The translations under genes and the position numbers were made by a program. 64,000 nucleotides of DNA from Cardinalis cardinalis. Lineage: Eukaryota; Chordata; Aves; Passeriformes; Cardinalidae. The notes beneath the pieces were generated by a model. That model worked only from the letters and a program-made list of their open reading frames with translations, searched no databases and was not told where the DNA came from. Numbering within the stretch: position 1 is the stretch's first letter; each line of letters begins with the position of its first letter. The stretch is from NCBI GenBank assembly GCA_014549065.1, contig JACDOX010000001.1, forward strand, positions 6,188,514-6,252,513. The letters are read 5' to 3'. Shown here in pieces: positions 53,441-64,000 of this stretch.

Positions 53441-54083
53441 CAAGCCCAAAGAAATCCCCAAAACCGCAGGCTTCCCTTCTCACTGCATTTCTTCAAAGGC
53501 GAAAAGCAAACGCACAGCCGTCACAGGGGGGAGGCAAGGCGCTGAGCCGCAGCGGGGGCCAAGCGCTGCCCTCACCTTGCCTATACCATCACCCCCCCGC
53601 CGGGATCTCGAGGCTGGNACCTTCTCTCTCGTCCTCGTCCTCTCACAGCTCCCAGGCCCACGGCAGCTACACCAACCACCTCTCCTCCCCCCAACTCGTT
53701 TTGGGCCGGAGATTATTCATTACGCAGATGCTGCAAGGGGCAGCAAGGGTCGGGCAAAGGAGGAGGCGGAGAAGAAGGGGCTGCCGAGGGCGTAAGCACA
53801 GAGCCGGTCCCGTCTCTCCCTAGGGCGAGCCCTCGCCCTGTCCCGGCTGCGCGAAAACAACGCCTCCCCCTCATCCCCCTTCCCCCGCGCCTGCGTGCGG
53901 GGCCCGCGGACAATGGGGAGCGGAGCGCCCGGGGAGCCACCGAAGGGCAGGGGCCGCAGGGCAGGGGCCGGAGGGCAGCAACCTCCCCTCCCCCGCCGCA
54001 ACCCACCGTCCCGGCCGTCCGACGGGGCCTCCGCGCCGCACAGCGCTGTTCTGCCCACCCCCCCAACAGTGCGGGACACTCAC

Positions 54084-54330
54084 CCGTTCTGCAGCGGGCC
54101 CCGGACCCTGCGCTGGGCGGCACCGGCGAGACCCGCCTGGGGGCTGGGGGCGAGAATCGCAGACAGGAGAGCGCTCCGGCAGGCCGCGGACAAACGGCCG
54201 AGAGAGCGGAGAGCGGCGGTGGCGGCTGCGGGTCGGGGGTGCGCGGGTCGGTTCCGCAGCCGGTGCCGGTGCGAGGGACCGGACGGGACGGGACNGGGGA
54301 GGCGGGGCCCGACAGCTGAGAGGATGTAAA
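54084..54330 (-). other. PCMTD1: Predicted non-coding first exon of PCMTD1 (right edge approximate)
   Basis: On the minus strand a strong donor, CAGAACGG followed by GTGAGT, places the exon 3' end at 54084, inside the CpG island and upstream of the exon 2 acceptor. PCMTD1 in mammals has a non-coding first exon in a CpG island (family knowledge). The transcription start is inferred from the position of the CCAAT and GC boxes and is not directly visible; other island-derived first exons are possible. Confidence 0.6.
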
Positions 54331-54460
54331 CAGAGCGTCACGTGACCCCGCCCCCCGCGCGCGGGGCCGCCGGGCGGGGCGAGGCGAGGGCGAGCGCTGC
54401 GCCGCTCTGAGCCCGGCCCTGATTGGCCGCTCGCCCCCCGCGCCACAGCCAATGGGCGGC
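54331..54460 (-). promoter_or_regulatory. PCMTD1 core promoter region: E-box palindrome, GC boxes, opposed CCAAT boxes
   Basis: This stretch has no obvious TATA box. It contains the perfect palindrome GTCACGTGAC at 54337-54346, GC boxes immediately right of it and near 54371-54381, a CCAAT box read on the minus strand at 54422-54426, and one on the plus strand at 54449-54453. The arrangement is typical of a broad CpG-island promoter and could fire in both directions. Factor occupancy is inferred from motif identity only. Confidence 0.6.
54337..54346. promoter_or_regulatory. GTCACGTGAC palindrome (CLEAR / USF-type E-box)
   Basis: The exact 10-bp palindrome GTCACGTGAC matches the CLEAR element bound by TFEB/TFE3 and the extended USF1/2 E-box (established motifs). 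It sits between the predicted first exon and the CCAAT boxes. Binding is not shown by sequence alone. Confidence 0.5.
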
Positions 54461-54554
54461 CGGTGCTCGCGGCGCTCGTCACCAGTCGCCCTGGGGTCGC
54501 GGGGGGCCCGCGCTCTGGCTCCCCCCCATCTCCCGTGTCCCCGTTCCCTTTCCC

Positions 54555-54638
54555 CGCCGGCCGGGCCGCGCTGCCGGCAACCCCGTGTGCCCTCCCCGCC
54601 GGCCGGGCAGCTCTGCCGGCAATTCCGTGTGCCCTCCC
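54555..54638. repeat. 42-bp tandem duplication in the CpG island
   Basis: Two adjacent 42-bp copies (54555-54596 and 54597-54638) each start with CGCCGGCCGGG, contain CTGCCGGCAA and end with CGTGTGCCCTCCC. They differ at about four positions. The duplication lies upstream of the predicted promoter on the side away from PCMTD1. Confidence 0.85.
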
Positions 54639-55032
54639 CGGCCCCTCTGGTCCCCCGTGGGCTGCCGAGGACGGACAGNAGCACCGTGTTGCCGTGCGGA
54701 AGGGCTGCGCGGTGGCGGCACCGGGGGTGGGGCGGCGGGGGTCGAGCAGCCGCGCCGGAGGCCCGGGTTTAAAAACATGCGCAAGGTGCCCCCGGTCCCC
54801 GTCGGAAAGAGCTCCGCTTTGCGTTCTCATCTTCCTCAGGGGACGCGGCGGCTCTGCGGGACCCTTCCTAGGGCTTCTCGGAAGGGGGCAGGAAGGTTCC
54901 CCCCACGCCCCGAGAGAAGGGCACTCGGGCTTTTTTATCGCAGCTCCAATAGTTTGAAAAACTACGGGAAGTAAGAGAGATCGCGGGGAAAGCTCAGAGA
55001 AATCATTAGAAATGTCAGAAAGCGTCTAAAGG

Positions 55033-55456
55033 GGGGCCTGAGGCGATGGTGAAAAGGGCTAGAGGGGATGATTCGTGAAAAACAGCTGAGGTCATTTGGC
55101 TTGCTCTGTCTGAAGAAGAGACCGGGGAGAGACCTCCCAGCAGGCAGCAGCTTCCCTGGGAAGTGGAGGAGGGCGCTTGATTTCTCTCTGGTGACCAGCA
55201 AAAGGCCTGCAGGAACGGCATGGACATGTTGTGGAGGCTTTGGTTGGATATTAGGAAAAGATTCTTCGCCCTGAGAGTTGTTGAGAACTGTAGGCACAGA
55301 CTCCACAGAGAAGTGNTTAGGGCACTAAGTCTGACATAAGTGTTTGGACAGCACTCTTAATCCCATGGTGTGATTCTTGGTGTTGGGGAGCCAGNAGTTT
55401 GACTTTGGTAATCCTTGTGTAACCCTTTCAACTCAGGGTATTCTATGATTCTATGA
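55033..55456 (+). mobile_element. CR1 LINE 3' fragment
   Basis: The segment contains CR1 3' landmarks in order: a GAAGAAGAG-like block, TTGGTTGGATATTAGGAAAA followed by a TTCTTCGCC block, CATGGTGTGATTCTTGG, and the terminal ATTCTATGATTCTATGAA (family knowledge of avian CR1). It is 5'-truncated, as most CR1 copies are, with no intact reverse transcriptase. It lies just upstream of the PCMTD1 CpG island. The left boundary is approximate. Confidence 0.85.
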
Positions 55457-58400
55457 ATTNGGGAAAGGAAGGAGTACTGTGGAAGGAACNAGACATAAAT
55501 AAGTGGAAAGTCAGNGAAGCCTGGGGCCTCAGNGCAGACTTGAAGAGTGTTAGGTCATTCTGAGCCCTGGTCTCAAGTGATGCTTCTGAGGCATTGTCTT
55601 GTGTTTGGTAAGGAGGAATGATGTGGGATTTGGAGAGTCAGTGGAGAAAGTAGGCTTGGCTGGTGTTTGGGAAAATGAAGAGTTACACAGGTGTCAGGAC
55701 TTGTAGCAACTTGGCTAATCTGGTTTTGTTGCGGAAAGAAATGAGAAAGGCCTGAGGTCAGTATCAGAAAAGGGATGCTTCAGGAATACTAAGTTCATGT
55801 TCACCAAACAATCAGGCAAAAGGTGTAGTANTTAAGGATTTCAGGCTAATGGATATGAAAACCTGAAGTTGAGTGGGTGTTACAATAAAATTAATCTAGA
55901 TAACTTGTAGACATTTACAATGATAATTTNGAGTGTTGTAAGCACTGAGTGCTTTGTGAAATGCAGCCAAAAGGCACAAAGATTTGAGCTTTAGCCAAAG
56001 TTTGAGTAGTGGTGGAACAGGATTTCTAACCAAAAGTCCTGGAATTGAAGGACATAAAAGTGTAGCTGGTAGGAGGCCAGAAGTATTACTCTGTTGGGGG
56101 GCAGCATTGGTTAATACCTGGAGCACACAATGGTTGTTGATGGCAACAGCTGAGGTGAAGATAACGGGCAAAAAAAGGGGGAAGAGTTCCTGTTAGGCCA
56201 GGAGTCAGAAAGAAGTAAGTCTCCTGTCAGTTGGACTGAGTGATTCAAATAGTGCTACAAATTGCCACCCTATTAGTGATGCAACTGATGGCTCCTTGAA
56301 TGAGAAATAAAAGGGAGAATAAACACATAAATTCAATTTTTACATTGAAATATGCCTTGCATCATTGCATCAGTAAACAAATATTTTCTGCTGGCTTTGA
56401 GTATTGTAAGTTTGTTCCTATTAGGAGTTTTTAGTTAGATNTAATAAGTGTGTATAATTGCCTGCCTGTTGTATGTGTGATGGTTTCCTTCTCTTTCCAT
56501 CACATCCTAGNTATTCTTGTGCCTGAGCAGCATGTAGGCATTACCTGTCAGACNAGGTGAACTTGATGAGTATTCAGTCAGGACAGANGTTATGGCCATG
56601 TTTTGCACATTCACTTTTNAGAGAATTTTTCAGATAGCTTTTTTTCCTCTGTAAATTACCATGCTTNAACTATTTTTTATATTTGCAGTGAACATGGACA
56701 TACAATTAGGAAGGCCATTCTGCCATCTTCTTTCAGAGCTGAAAAGAAGCTGCAGAATTCTGGTNTAGCAGGAAATTCTACTCAAGCATGTGTAGTTCTC
56801 CAAATCTGTTCTAGCTCCTGTCCATCCATTGTCAAAAAAGAAGTAAGGTGTGTATTTTCTGATGCAGCATGTAACTTCTCATCTTGGTGTGAAAGATATT
56901 TATTATCACTTTTTTTTAAAATTTGTGATGTGCATCATTTGGGCAAAATTTGTTTTCATTTGAATCTAAGTTAATAGTCTCAAAAAAAGCTAAAGTATTA
57001 TGTGACAGGCCCATCAAAGCTCTGTATAAGCTTGCTAAGTTCAAAACCATTATTTCCCACTTCTTAACTGAATGAAATTGAAATAACAAAACCCACTTCT
57101 TAACTGAAGCACAGTGAACATCCTTTCACCCTCATAAAACAATGGGCTAGGCTAAAGTGTCCCCAAATTCATTATTCTGTGCAAGTTTAGTATTGTTCTA
57201 TTGCATCTGCAGATTTAAGCATAATTTACTTTTTCAGTATTTTGTCCTGCTGCTTTGTTATTTTTTTATGATCATGCAGATAAAGTCTGAACTACGTGGA
57301 AGACTCCAGTGAATCTTCATTCTGTGCTTCTGGTGAAGGTTATAACATTCAGATATCTAATAGAGAAGTACTTAAGACTGCCATTTTTTAGATAAATTTG
57401 AAATTTGTCACCAGGGGTCATTAAAGTTGAGTATTTAGACCTAACTGTTAGTATAATGAACAGAAAATTGGATATANACAGCAATTTATAATGAAAACTG
57501 TTTCAAATAAAGATCATGTCACAAATAGTAGTAGTANGTGTATTATTTGGCATATTTAATTTTTATTTATATAGAAAAAAGTTTTCCTTTAGACATATTG
57601 GCCTTCCTAATAGTGGCAATAACTTAAAAGTAGAATGNTACAAATTACATTCCCTGAACACANTCCTGTTGGCATAAAGCTGACAAATAACACATCATTT
57701 GGGCTGCTTATATTTTTTGCACATCTCTAAATAATGGAAACCGTTTATATATCATTGCATTTAAAGTACTTTGATTTCAATCAGTTTGAACTCTATGTTC
57801 TGTTATTGAATAAGCATTTTAAAATATNTTAAATGCTATGGAAAACATACAAAACAAATATTAAAGTGTTTGACATTTATTTTTAGACATACATGTCATT
57901 TTCTTAATCTAATAAAGCTTAAATTTGTAAGATTTTTGGTGGAGCTTAAGCTGATACTGTTTAAAATATTTTTTAATGTTCTGCAATGAAATCTAATTTT
58001 AATTAAGTTGTGACAGTATAATGTTTTGTAGGATTTCTTAAGGCTTGGATTGTTCCTATCAAGAACTTCTTTACTTTGTTATTTAGCACTGGAAAGTCAA
58101 TGCAAGGATAAGGATATTAGAGACTTACACTTTAGCTCTATTTGTAATTAGTTATTTCAAATGATGTGCATACGTTTGTATGTTGACACAGCTTTTTATA
58201 CAATATTTATAGCTCACTGTCATTTTGAAGCAACTGTTTTCTGATTCTGCTTTTTTTTTTCTCATTCATTTTNCATGTAACTATTTTTTTCTCTAGTTTC
58301 CACAATCTTATTAGATTTCCTTTNCCCAGACAAATTTCATTCTGTACTTTTGTTTCATCTCTCATTATCAAGCATTTTAAAATTATAGTTGATTTCCTAT

Positions 58401-61400
58401 ATCTATTTAATATACTGTCTCATATTGATAACTTCCTGACACCTTTCATCCACTGAGCTCTTTGTCTTTTTATTTTTTTTCTTTTGACTGCCTTCTTTCT
58501 TTTCCTTTATTTTTTGTAGATTTTCTTTCCTGACAGACTTTGACTGGTTGTTTTTAACAGATGTAGAACAAAAAAGATGTACTACAGAAGTAGCAGCTCA
58601 GTTTTCAGACTTTGTCCTCTGCTCTCTACGACAGATACGACTTCTGGCAATTGGATACAGTGAGCACATACCTCATGCTGTGTCACACATTCCATTGGCA
58701 TAGCTTGTTTCAGGAAGAGGCCCTGAAATGGAGACCTGGTGCAGTGGCTTCCCCTGTCCTGAAGCCTTGGTCTTCCTGCATTACTGTATTGTCTCGGAGA
58801 GTAAAAGTGCTGTGATAATAAAAACAGCACAAGTAATGCAAAGGAGANAAAAAAAGGAATAACTTCTGGAAAGAAGTTTAATTTGTCCTGAACTTTTGGG
58901 CTACCTTTCATATTTTTAAAATGTTCTATTTTTGCATTCTTCACTCACAGATGTCTGAATGTACCTTCTGTGGCTTGCGTCTGTATCCCAGCAGTCATCA
59001 TGCCATTTCCAAAGGTTTGTGGTAAGTAATGTTCCAGTTCCCAGGAACAGAAGTGGGTCATCCCCCAGAGAGTGCCCAAGCTGAGTCCCTTCAGGTTGCA
59101 TGTACAGGATGAGCACACCNGTAGCTAAGCTGTAATGGACTGGTCAGGGTGTAACCTGCAGGCCCCATGAGTGNCCAGACACCAGCCTGGCAAACCATCA
59201 TCCACAGGCTGTTGATGTGGGCCTCTGNAACCAGCAGCTGTGCAGCTGAGGTGTGGCCTGGCTCTGAAAGCAGTTTAGTCNCATTTGTACAATGTTGCTT
59301 TCACAGGTGTGACTTGAGAGATTTCACCTGTAAAACTGGTAAGATCTACATACGCAGTGTATAGGGTGTCTGCATCTTTGACCTTGTTAATCTGAAGTTT
59401 GGATAAACCCAGCATTACTGTCTTGGATAAAAGTAGTTGTATGCTAATCAAGTTTTANATAATTACAAGGTTTTCCAAAGCTCCAGAGCTAGGTGATTGA
59501 AAAGAGTGCCTTTAAAAGGAGTAATTCAACCTTTATTACAGGCCTTGTTTATGTGCCAGATTCCTTCANTGAGTATTCCTACTGGTCTTTAAGACTTGCC
59601 ACTTTTTCTTTAAGATCTGTGCATCTTTTNTACTCTCTACCCCCCTTCAGAGAAGCAGTTTGTTACTGTAACTTGCTAAGGCATTTTGAGTTTTTAGGGA
59701 TGAAGATTTTCATTGCTGTAAATTTTGAAATGCCCTCTTTGCAAATATGAATTGCATTAAGCGATTGTCCAGTGTTTTTAATGCAGTGCATCACAGTTGT
59801 ACTCCTCTGAATCACTCCAAATAAAATGTATTGAGGTTTGAGTTACAGGCATCCCAAATAAATATATGTAATCTTATCTGTGCATCCCACCTCTCACGCC
59901 CCATTTAAGTGGTCACAAATTTATCAACTTTTTTGAAAGAAATGTCATAGAATGGTAGCAAAACCGTCGTCTTTTGATGCTCTGAGTAGGCAGGAATAGC
60001 AGTGATAACCTTCAAAAGTGATATGCTTGCATACAACTGGTTAGGAGAGTGTGTGAGGCTTTTTTTCCTTGCCATAAAGTGTTCTGCTAGGGTGGTATTA
60101 TCACTGTCAGCCCCTCTGGAGCAATTTTTGGAAGAGCTTCTGGCAGTGGGCAAAGCATGGCACAGAGCTAGAAGTATCTTGGTTGTTAGAACATAAGCTG
60201 AGCTCAGTTCAGATATTAAGACATTGAAAGCACATACTAGAAAAAGAAAAATACCAAAACAATGAAACCCATATTTTAACTTAANGATGCAAATGAGTGA
60301 ATGAAATGAAAGAATAAATTAAATGGATTCTGTAGCCATAGACATTAGTCTTAAGGATGTGTCTCTNATGATCAGCTTTTTGGTCTTCTTCAAATTACTC
60401 TTCCAGTTTCTTGTGTGCAACTTCCTGGGTTTTTTTCTCTGTTAAGAACAAGCCTGAGGTTGTAGCAACAGAAGGGTTCCAGTGGCCTGTAGTCACTGCC
60501 AAGTGCTCAACCAGATGTTGCTCATAAATACAACAAACTGAGCACATCTACATAATGATTGATGTACTACAAAATCTAGTTACACAATCAAATATTAAAA
60601 AAATCTTTTAGAATTTAGTACTAAGGCAAGTGCCAGTTGTTTAGATTTCATGTATATTACTTTTTAGTTTTTCTATGACCCTTGATGGAAAAAGAAATGT
60701 GTCCTTCAGTATTTCTGCTTTTAAACATTTTTGACTTGTCTGAGAGGTATATTAGGATACAAAATGAATATGTAAGCAGAAAGTGTCATATATTATCACT
60801 TCTGTCCTCCTTATTGATTGTAAACTGCAAGCACAAGACATTCTCCATGGAAATATGTTGATTTGTCTCTAGATGTAGCTGACAGTGAGTCAACAACATA
60901 CTCTTTAAGTCATCCTTTTCTTAAATCAATAGGGTGTTTTTCTAAATTTATAACGTTCTTTTTTTAGAAGGAACACAGTCCTTCAAACCAAGAAAAAATA
61001 TATGCCACCATGGTTAATACTTTAAAGACAGTCTCTGAGCTTCTCTTGAATGAGTCATATTTAAAGGAAGTTGCTGTATTTATAGCAAATAAACAGCACA
61101 TATATTATTCTGAAAATAATGTTTTCACTTTATTTTTGCCTGATTTTGTTAATCAAATATGGAACAATATGTAATTGAATTTATATGAATTAAAAATTTA
61201 ACTTGTGGAGCCTCTCTTCTATATTTGGGCTGATAATAGCCTGTAGGGTATTAGTGTATACAGGGTGCAGTAGTAAAGTTACTAATAGTCAGCTGGCCTA
61301 TGTTTCATAATTTTGGAGGCTTTTAAGATCAACTGATTACCAGACACCTAATAGTTTCCAAGTACTCTGTTTCTTACATGCAACTTTTATCTTTAAGTAG

Positions 61401-62441
61401 GAAANATGATGAAAGCTATCTGTATGTTGAAAATGTGTCAAAAATGCTTCTAGTTCCATTTCTAACTCATTTAATATTTTTGACAAAGTGAGAAGGTTGT
61501 GTTTATATGATTTTTTTTTCCCTTAAAAGAATTTAAATCCCCTAATCAGTAGAATTGTGTTGTTAGAGATCTATATTTGGCCTTCTTTTTATTGTCTAAA
61601 AGCATCCTTATCAACAGACTACCAAAAAAGCTGGGGAAAATTAATTTATTTTATAGATATTAAAAAATATATTAATATCAATTAAGTTCATATTATATCA
61701 TATCCTCCAGTTTAAGTAATTTTTGTGAGACATGGACAAATATTACATTATATCCAACAGGCTTGCCAAAAGGTTTGTGCTTAAGATGCAGCATGCAGGT
61801 TGCTCTCAAAAAGTTTTCTAACAGAGCATAATCTTTTCTTTTAGCCTCCTCCAAACTCCTGATGCTTTAAAGAATACAATTTACATTTTTCTCAAAATTT
61901 CNCAGAGGTTTAGCACTTTTTTTTCCCCCTTCTTGTTTTTGCCTTTTTGGATGATGCTGTTGGCTATTATTAAGTCTGATACATGTGTAGATGGCAGGGG
62001 CACTAAAAGTGAAACTTCATACTGTGTCTGAGGAGCACATTATTTAGTAAGTTAGATGCAACTTCATTGTTATGAGAGCTACAAAGTATCTCTACAGCAG
62101 ATCTCAACCGATTATTTAGAGTGTTTTCTTAGAGTCCCTCATCTGCAGTTGTACACTACAGGCTTAGGTATACAGTAAAAGGAATTAAATGGCCTGCCCT
62201 TTTATCTCCTGACTCTTGGAGCAATTCTGAGAAAGGTAAAAAATTTGAGCTGGGTAAGATACCATCACTGAAGTCAATTAATTGACTATGGCTATGGGGA
62301 GCAATCTGCATTTCTCTTTTTGGCTATGTGAGTCTTTCTTTGGCCATTTCTCTAGCTGTTTCCCCTAGCACTAAGAGCAAGATCTTTTCTGCCTTCAGCT
62401 GTTCTCATACAAAGCCATATAGGTTGAACCCAGCTAGACTC
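55457..62441. other. Intergenic DNA upstream of PCMTD1
   Basis: AT-rich with short unrecognised open frames and the direct repeat at 57.06 kb. A GC-richer stretch at 58.6-59.3 kb may be an old repeat. No neighbouring gene seen. Confidence 0.6.
57056..57108. repeat. 17-bp direct repeat, 36-bp period
   Basis: CCCACTTCTTAACTGAA occurs exactly at 57056-57072 and 57092-57108, a local duplication in intergenic DNA. Confidence 0.85.
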
Positions 62442-63180
62442 TGTTGTGGGCAGGAGGAGCTTCATACAAAGTTTATTAAAGAAGCCCTCCTGGTGAGTCA
62501 CAGGGCGCAGAAAGGGCCCCTTTGCTCTCTAAACTCCTTCTCTGAGTAGCTTGTGTGTGGCTGGATCCAATCTTAGTCCCAGATTTGTNGACAATCTATG
62601 TCTAAAGGATTATACATGTGTATTTGAACTTTGTCCTGCAAGATTAAGGATGGCAAACCAGATTTATTTATATAAATATATATGATTTATTACGATAACG
62701 ATTAGATAAGAAGATCTTTATCAGAATTATTTATTACACAGTATAGGAGCTATTTTAACTATTTTAATATAGTGTATTGTAAAACAATGTTAAAGCAATT
62801 ATATTAAAGCACTTGTATTAATTATTAAGTAGAGGTTGATGTTACTCACCCACACCAGTGTCTGTGGGCAAATCTCTTGCTCAGACTGAAAAGGTAACAT
62901 TGAGGGACATCTCCACTCATGGGAGGAACCTCCACACATACACTNCTAAAAGGAATGTGTTAGAAGGCTCTGCTGCTAAAATTTGGGACTGGGCTTTTAT
63001 GGTATAGAGTGACTCACTGTCAGTCATATGTCTCCAGGCTAGCTGTGTCAGTTCAGCANCTTTAGATAAGTTGTTTAATAATATAAAGGAATAAATATGT
63101 AATCNCATGCTTATTCCTTTATCTGGGTACTTTACCAGTCCTACCACATCTTCATCTCTCTATCAGAATGCCTAATTTTG
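62442..63180 (-). mobile_element. Probable LTR, minus orientation; right end undefined
   Basis: On the minus strand the left edge reads AATAAACTTTGTATGAAG followed by CTCC and CCCACAACA: a poly(A) signal at 62472-62477 about 30 bp before a CAACA terminus, as at an LTR 3' end. The body includes an AT-rich stretch near 62660-62830 and a GC-richer part from 62850. I could not find a matching target duplication, so the right boundary is a guess and the element may be shorter or composite. Confidence 0.4.
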
Positions 63181-64000
63181 GGATTGATGAGTCAAACTGG
63201 TTTCAGCTTTATTCAACACCAAAAGCAGTATGATGCCCCCTTCTTCATTTACCACTGGTAGGTTTGCAAATAGGGCATTGTTCAAGTTTTTTTACCCCAT
63301 TCTAGGCAGAGCATCCTGCAAGTGCATGTGCATATTGGAGGAAGTGTTACTAGCACATTTTGGAAAGGAGTGGCTAAAGTGGTAGAAGAATGCAAGATAC
63401 TGAAGGCAAATCTTGTAACTGACTATGCTCATAGTGAGTCACAGATTTGAGCTGCTCCATGCCCAGCTGTTTGCATTATATGCTGAAGACTTTCAGGGGC
63501 CTCACTTCTAAGAGAGATTCATTTTGACGGGAATAGTGGCCACTGTGTACCAGCCAGCAGCAAGAGAAGGACTCCAAAGCTAAAGGGGAAGGAAGAGCTG
63601 AAAGCAGCCACAGCAGANGATGAGTAGAGCTCTCATTGCCAGGGCACAATCTGATCTGAGAGTGGGATAAGCAAAGGAGAGTGGTAATAGCAAAGGAGTT
63701 TATGGAGAGATCGTAGAGCAAAAGCATGGCAACAAGCCAGAACACCAATCTGGGTTTGGGGGTAACACCTGTAGGATAGAGCAACCTGAGGCTGAGGCTA
63801 AATGAATCTTTTCAGGCCCCAGGCAGGGCTTGTGAGTGGGCTCTCATCAGGACCATTACAGCCTCTTTGTGCACTAGGCCATGACGTTGAGATTCTTAAC
63901 AGATCAAGCTGAAATGGAGCTCTTAAAAGACATAACTTGGCAGGCCAAACTTTGCAGTGAATTCCTAATTACAGGGTGTAATAATCAGATGAAGGTTGTA
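63181..64000. other. Intergenic DNA at right window edge
   Basis: Moderate GC, short open frames only; nothing assigned. Confidence 0.5.

Larger units (their letters stand above)
37088..54083 (-). other. PCMTD1: PCMTD1 intron 1
   Basis: GTGAGT donor in the CpG island and TTTTGCAG acceptor; about 17 kb. Holds the CTCF-like site, the (TA)n tract, the repeat-like insert at 45.3-46.4 kb and the downstream half of the CpG island. An alternative first exon inside the island remains possible. Confidence 0.65.
52750..54950. promoter_or_regulatory. CpG island spanning the PCMTD1 promoter and start of intron 1
   Basis: Base composition changes abruptly from AT-rich to strongly GC- and CpG-rich, densest at about 53.75-54.75 kb, then falls back to background near 55 kb. 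Several long overlapping open frames occur on both strands here; they reflect the scarcity of stop codons in GC-rich DNA and show no recognisable protein. A T- and A-rich break lies near 53.2-53.45 kb. Confidence 0.85.

Noticed and set aside
53713..54830. Minus-strand open frames over 300 codons in the CpG island
   Set aside because: Several frames on both strands are open at once, with low-complexity Arg/Pro/Gly/Ala composition. This is expected from GC-rich DNA with few stop codons; no domain is recognisable.
1..64000. CRISPR array, operon, tRNA or rRNA genes
   Set aside because: No regularly spaced repeats, cloverleaf-like sequences or rRNA landmarks were noticed, and the gene structure is eukaryotic.

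Overview
The window looks like vertebrate nuclear DNA, most likely from a bird and probably a passerine. The evidence is an AT-rich background with one sharp CpG island, a gene split by canonical GT-AG introns, CR1 LINE tails ending in the ATTCTATG repeat typical of avian CR1, and a solo LTR that resembles songbird LTRs as I remember them. The species call comes from memory of repeat families, not from a search. Single N bases are scattered throughout, including two inside coding exons.

One protein-coding gene can be supported: PCMTD1 on the minus strand, an L-isoaspartate O-methyltransferase-like protein with a C-terminal SOCS-box-like region. A predicted non-coding exon 1 lies in the CpG island (donor at 54083/54084). 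Five coding exons follow at 36662-36968 (exon 2, with 5'UTR to 37087), 32587-32689, 21011-21182, 19325-19448 and 15988-16358. All junctions are GT-AG, the phases close exactly, and the spliced reading frame is 1077 nt (358 codons plus stop), about the length of the mammalian protein as I remember it. The 3'UTR runs left from 15987; possible poly(A) signals lie at 15437 and 13705.

Layout: 1-13.7 kb is downstream intergenic DNA holding an edge-truncated LTR-like segment (1-296), an unusual 190-codon open frame (3872-4444, minus), a perfect 15-bp hairpin (6649-6683), a CTCF-like site (9948) and a solo LTR with a perfect 6-bp target duplication (11442-11865). 13.7-54.3 kb is PCMTD1. Its introns hold an old CR1 (19731-20131), a CTCF-like site (38777) and a GC-richer repeat-like insert with a second perfect 15-bp hairpin (45.3-46.4 kb). 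52.75-54.95 kb is the CpG island promoter with GC boxes, opposed CCAAT boxes and a GTCACGTGAC palindrome. 55.0-64 kb is upstream intergenic DNA with a second CR1 fragment and a probable LTR near 62.44 kb.

I saw no tRNA, rRNA, CRISPR or prokaryotic-type system. Nothing here is convincingly a new biological system. The best candidates for follow-up are the 190-codon frame and the two perfect hairpins.
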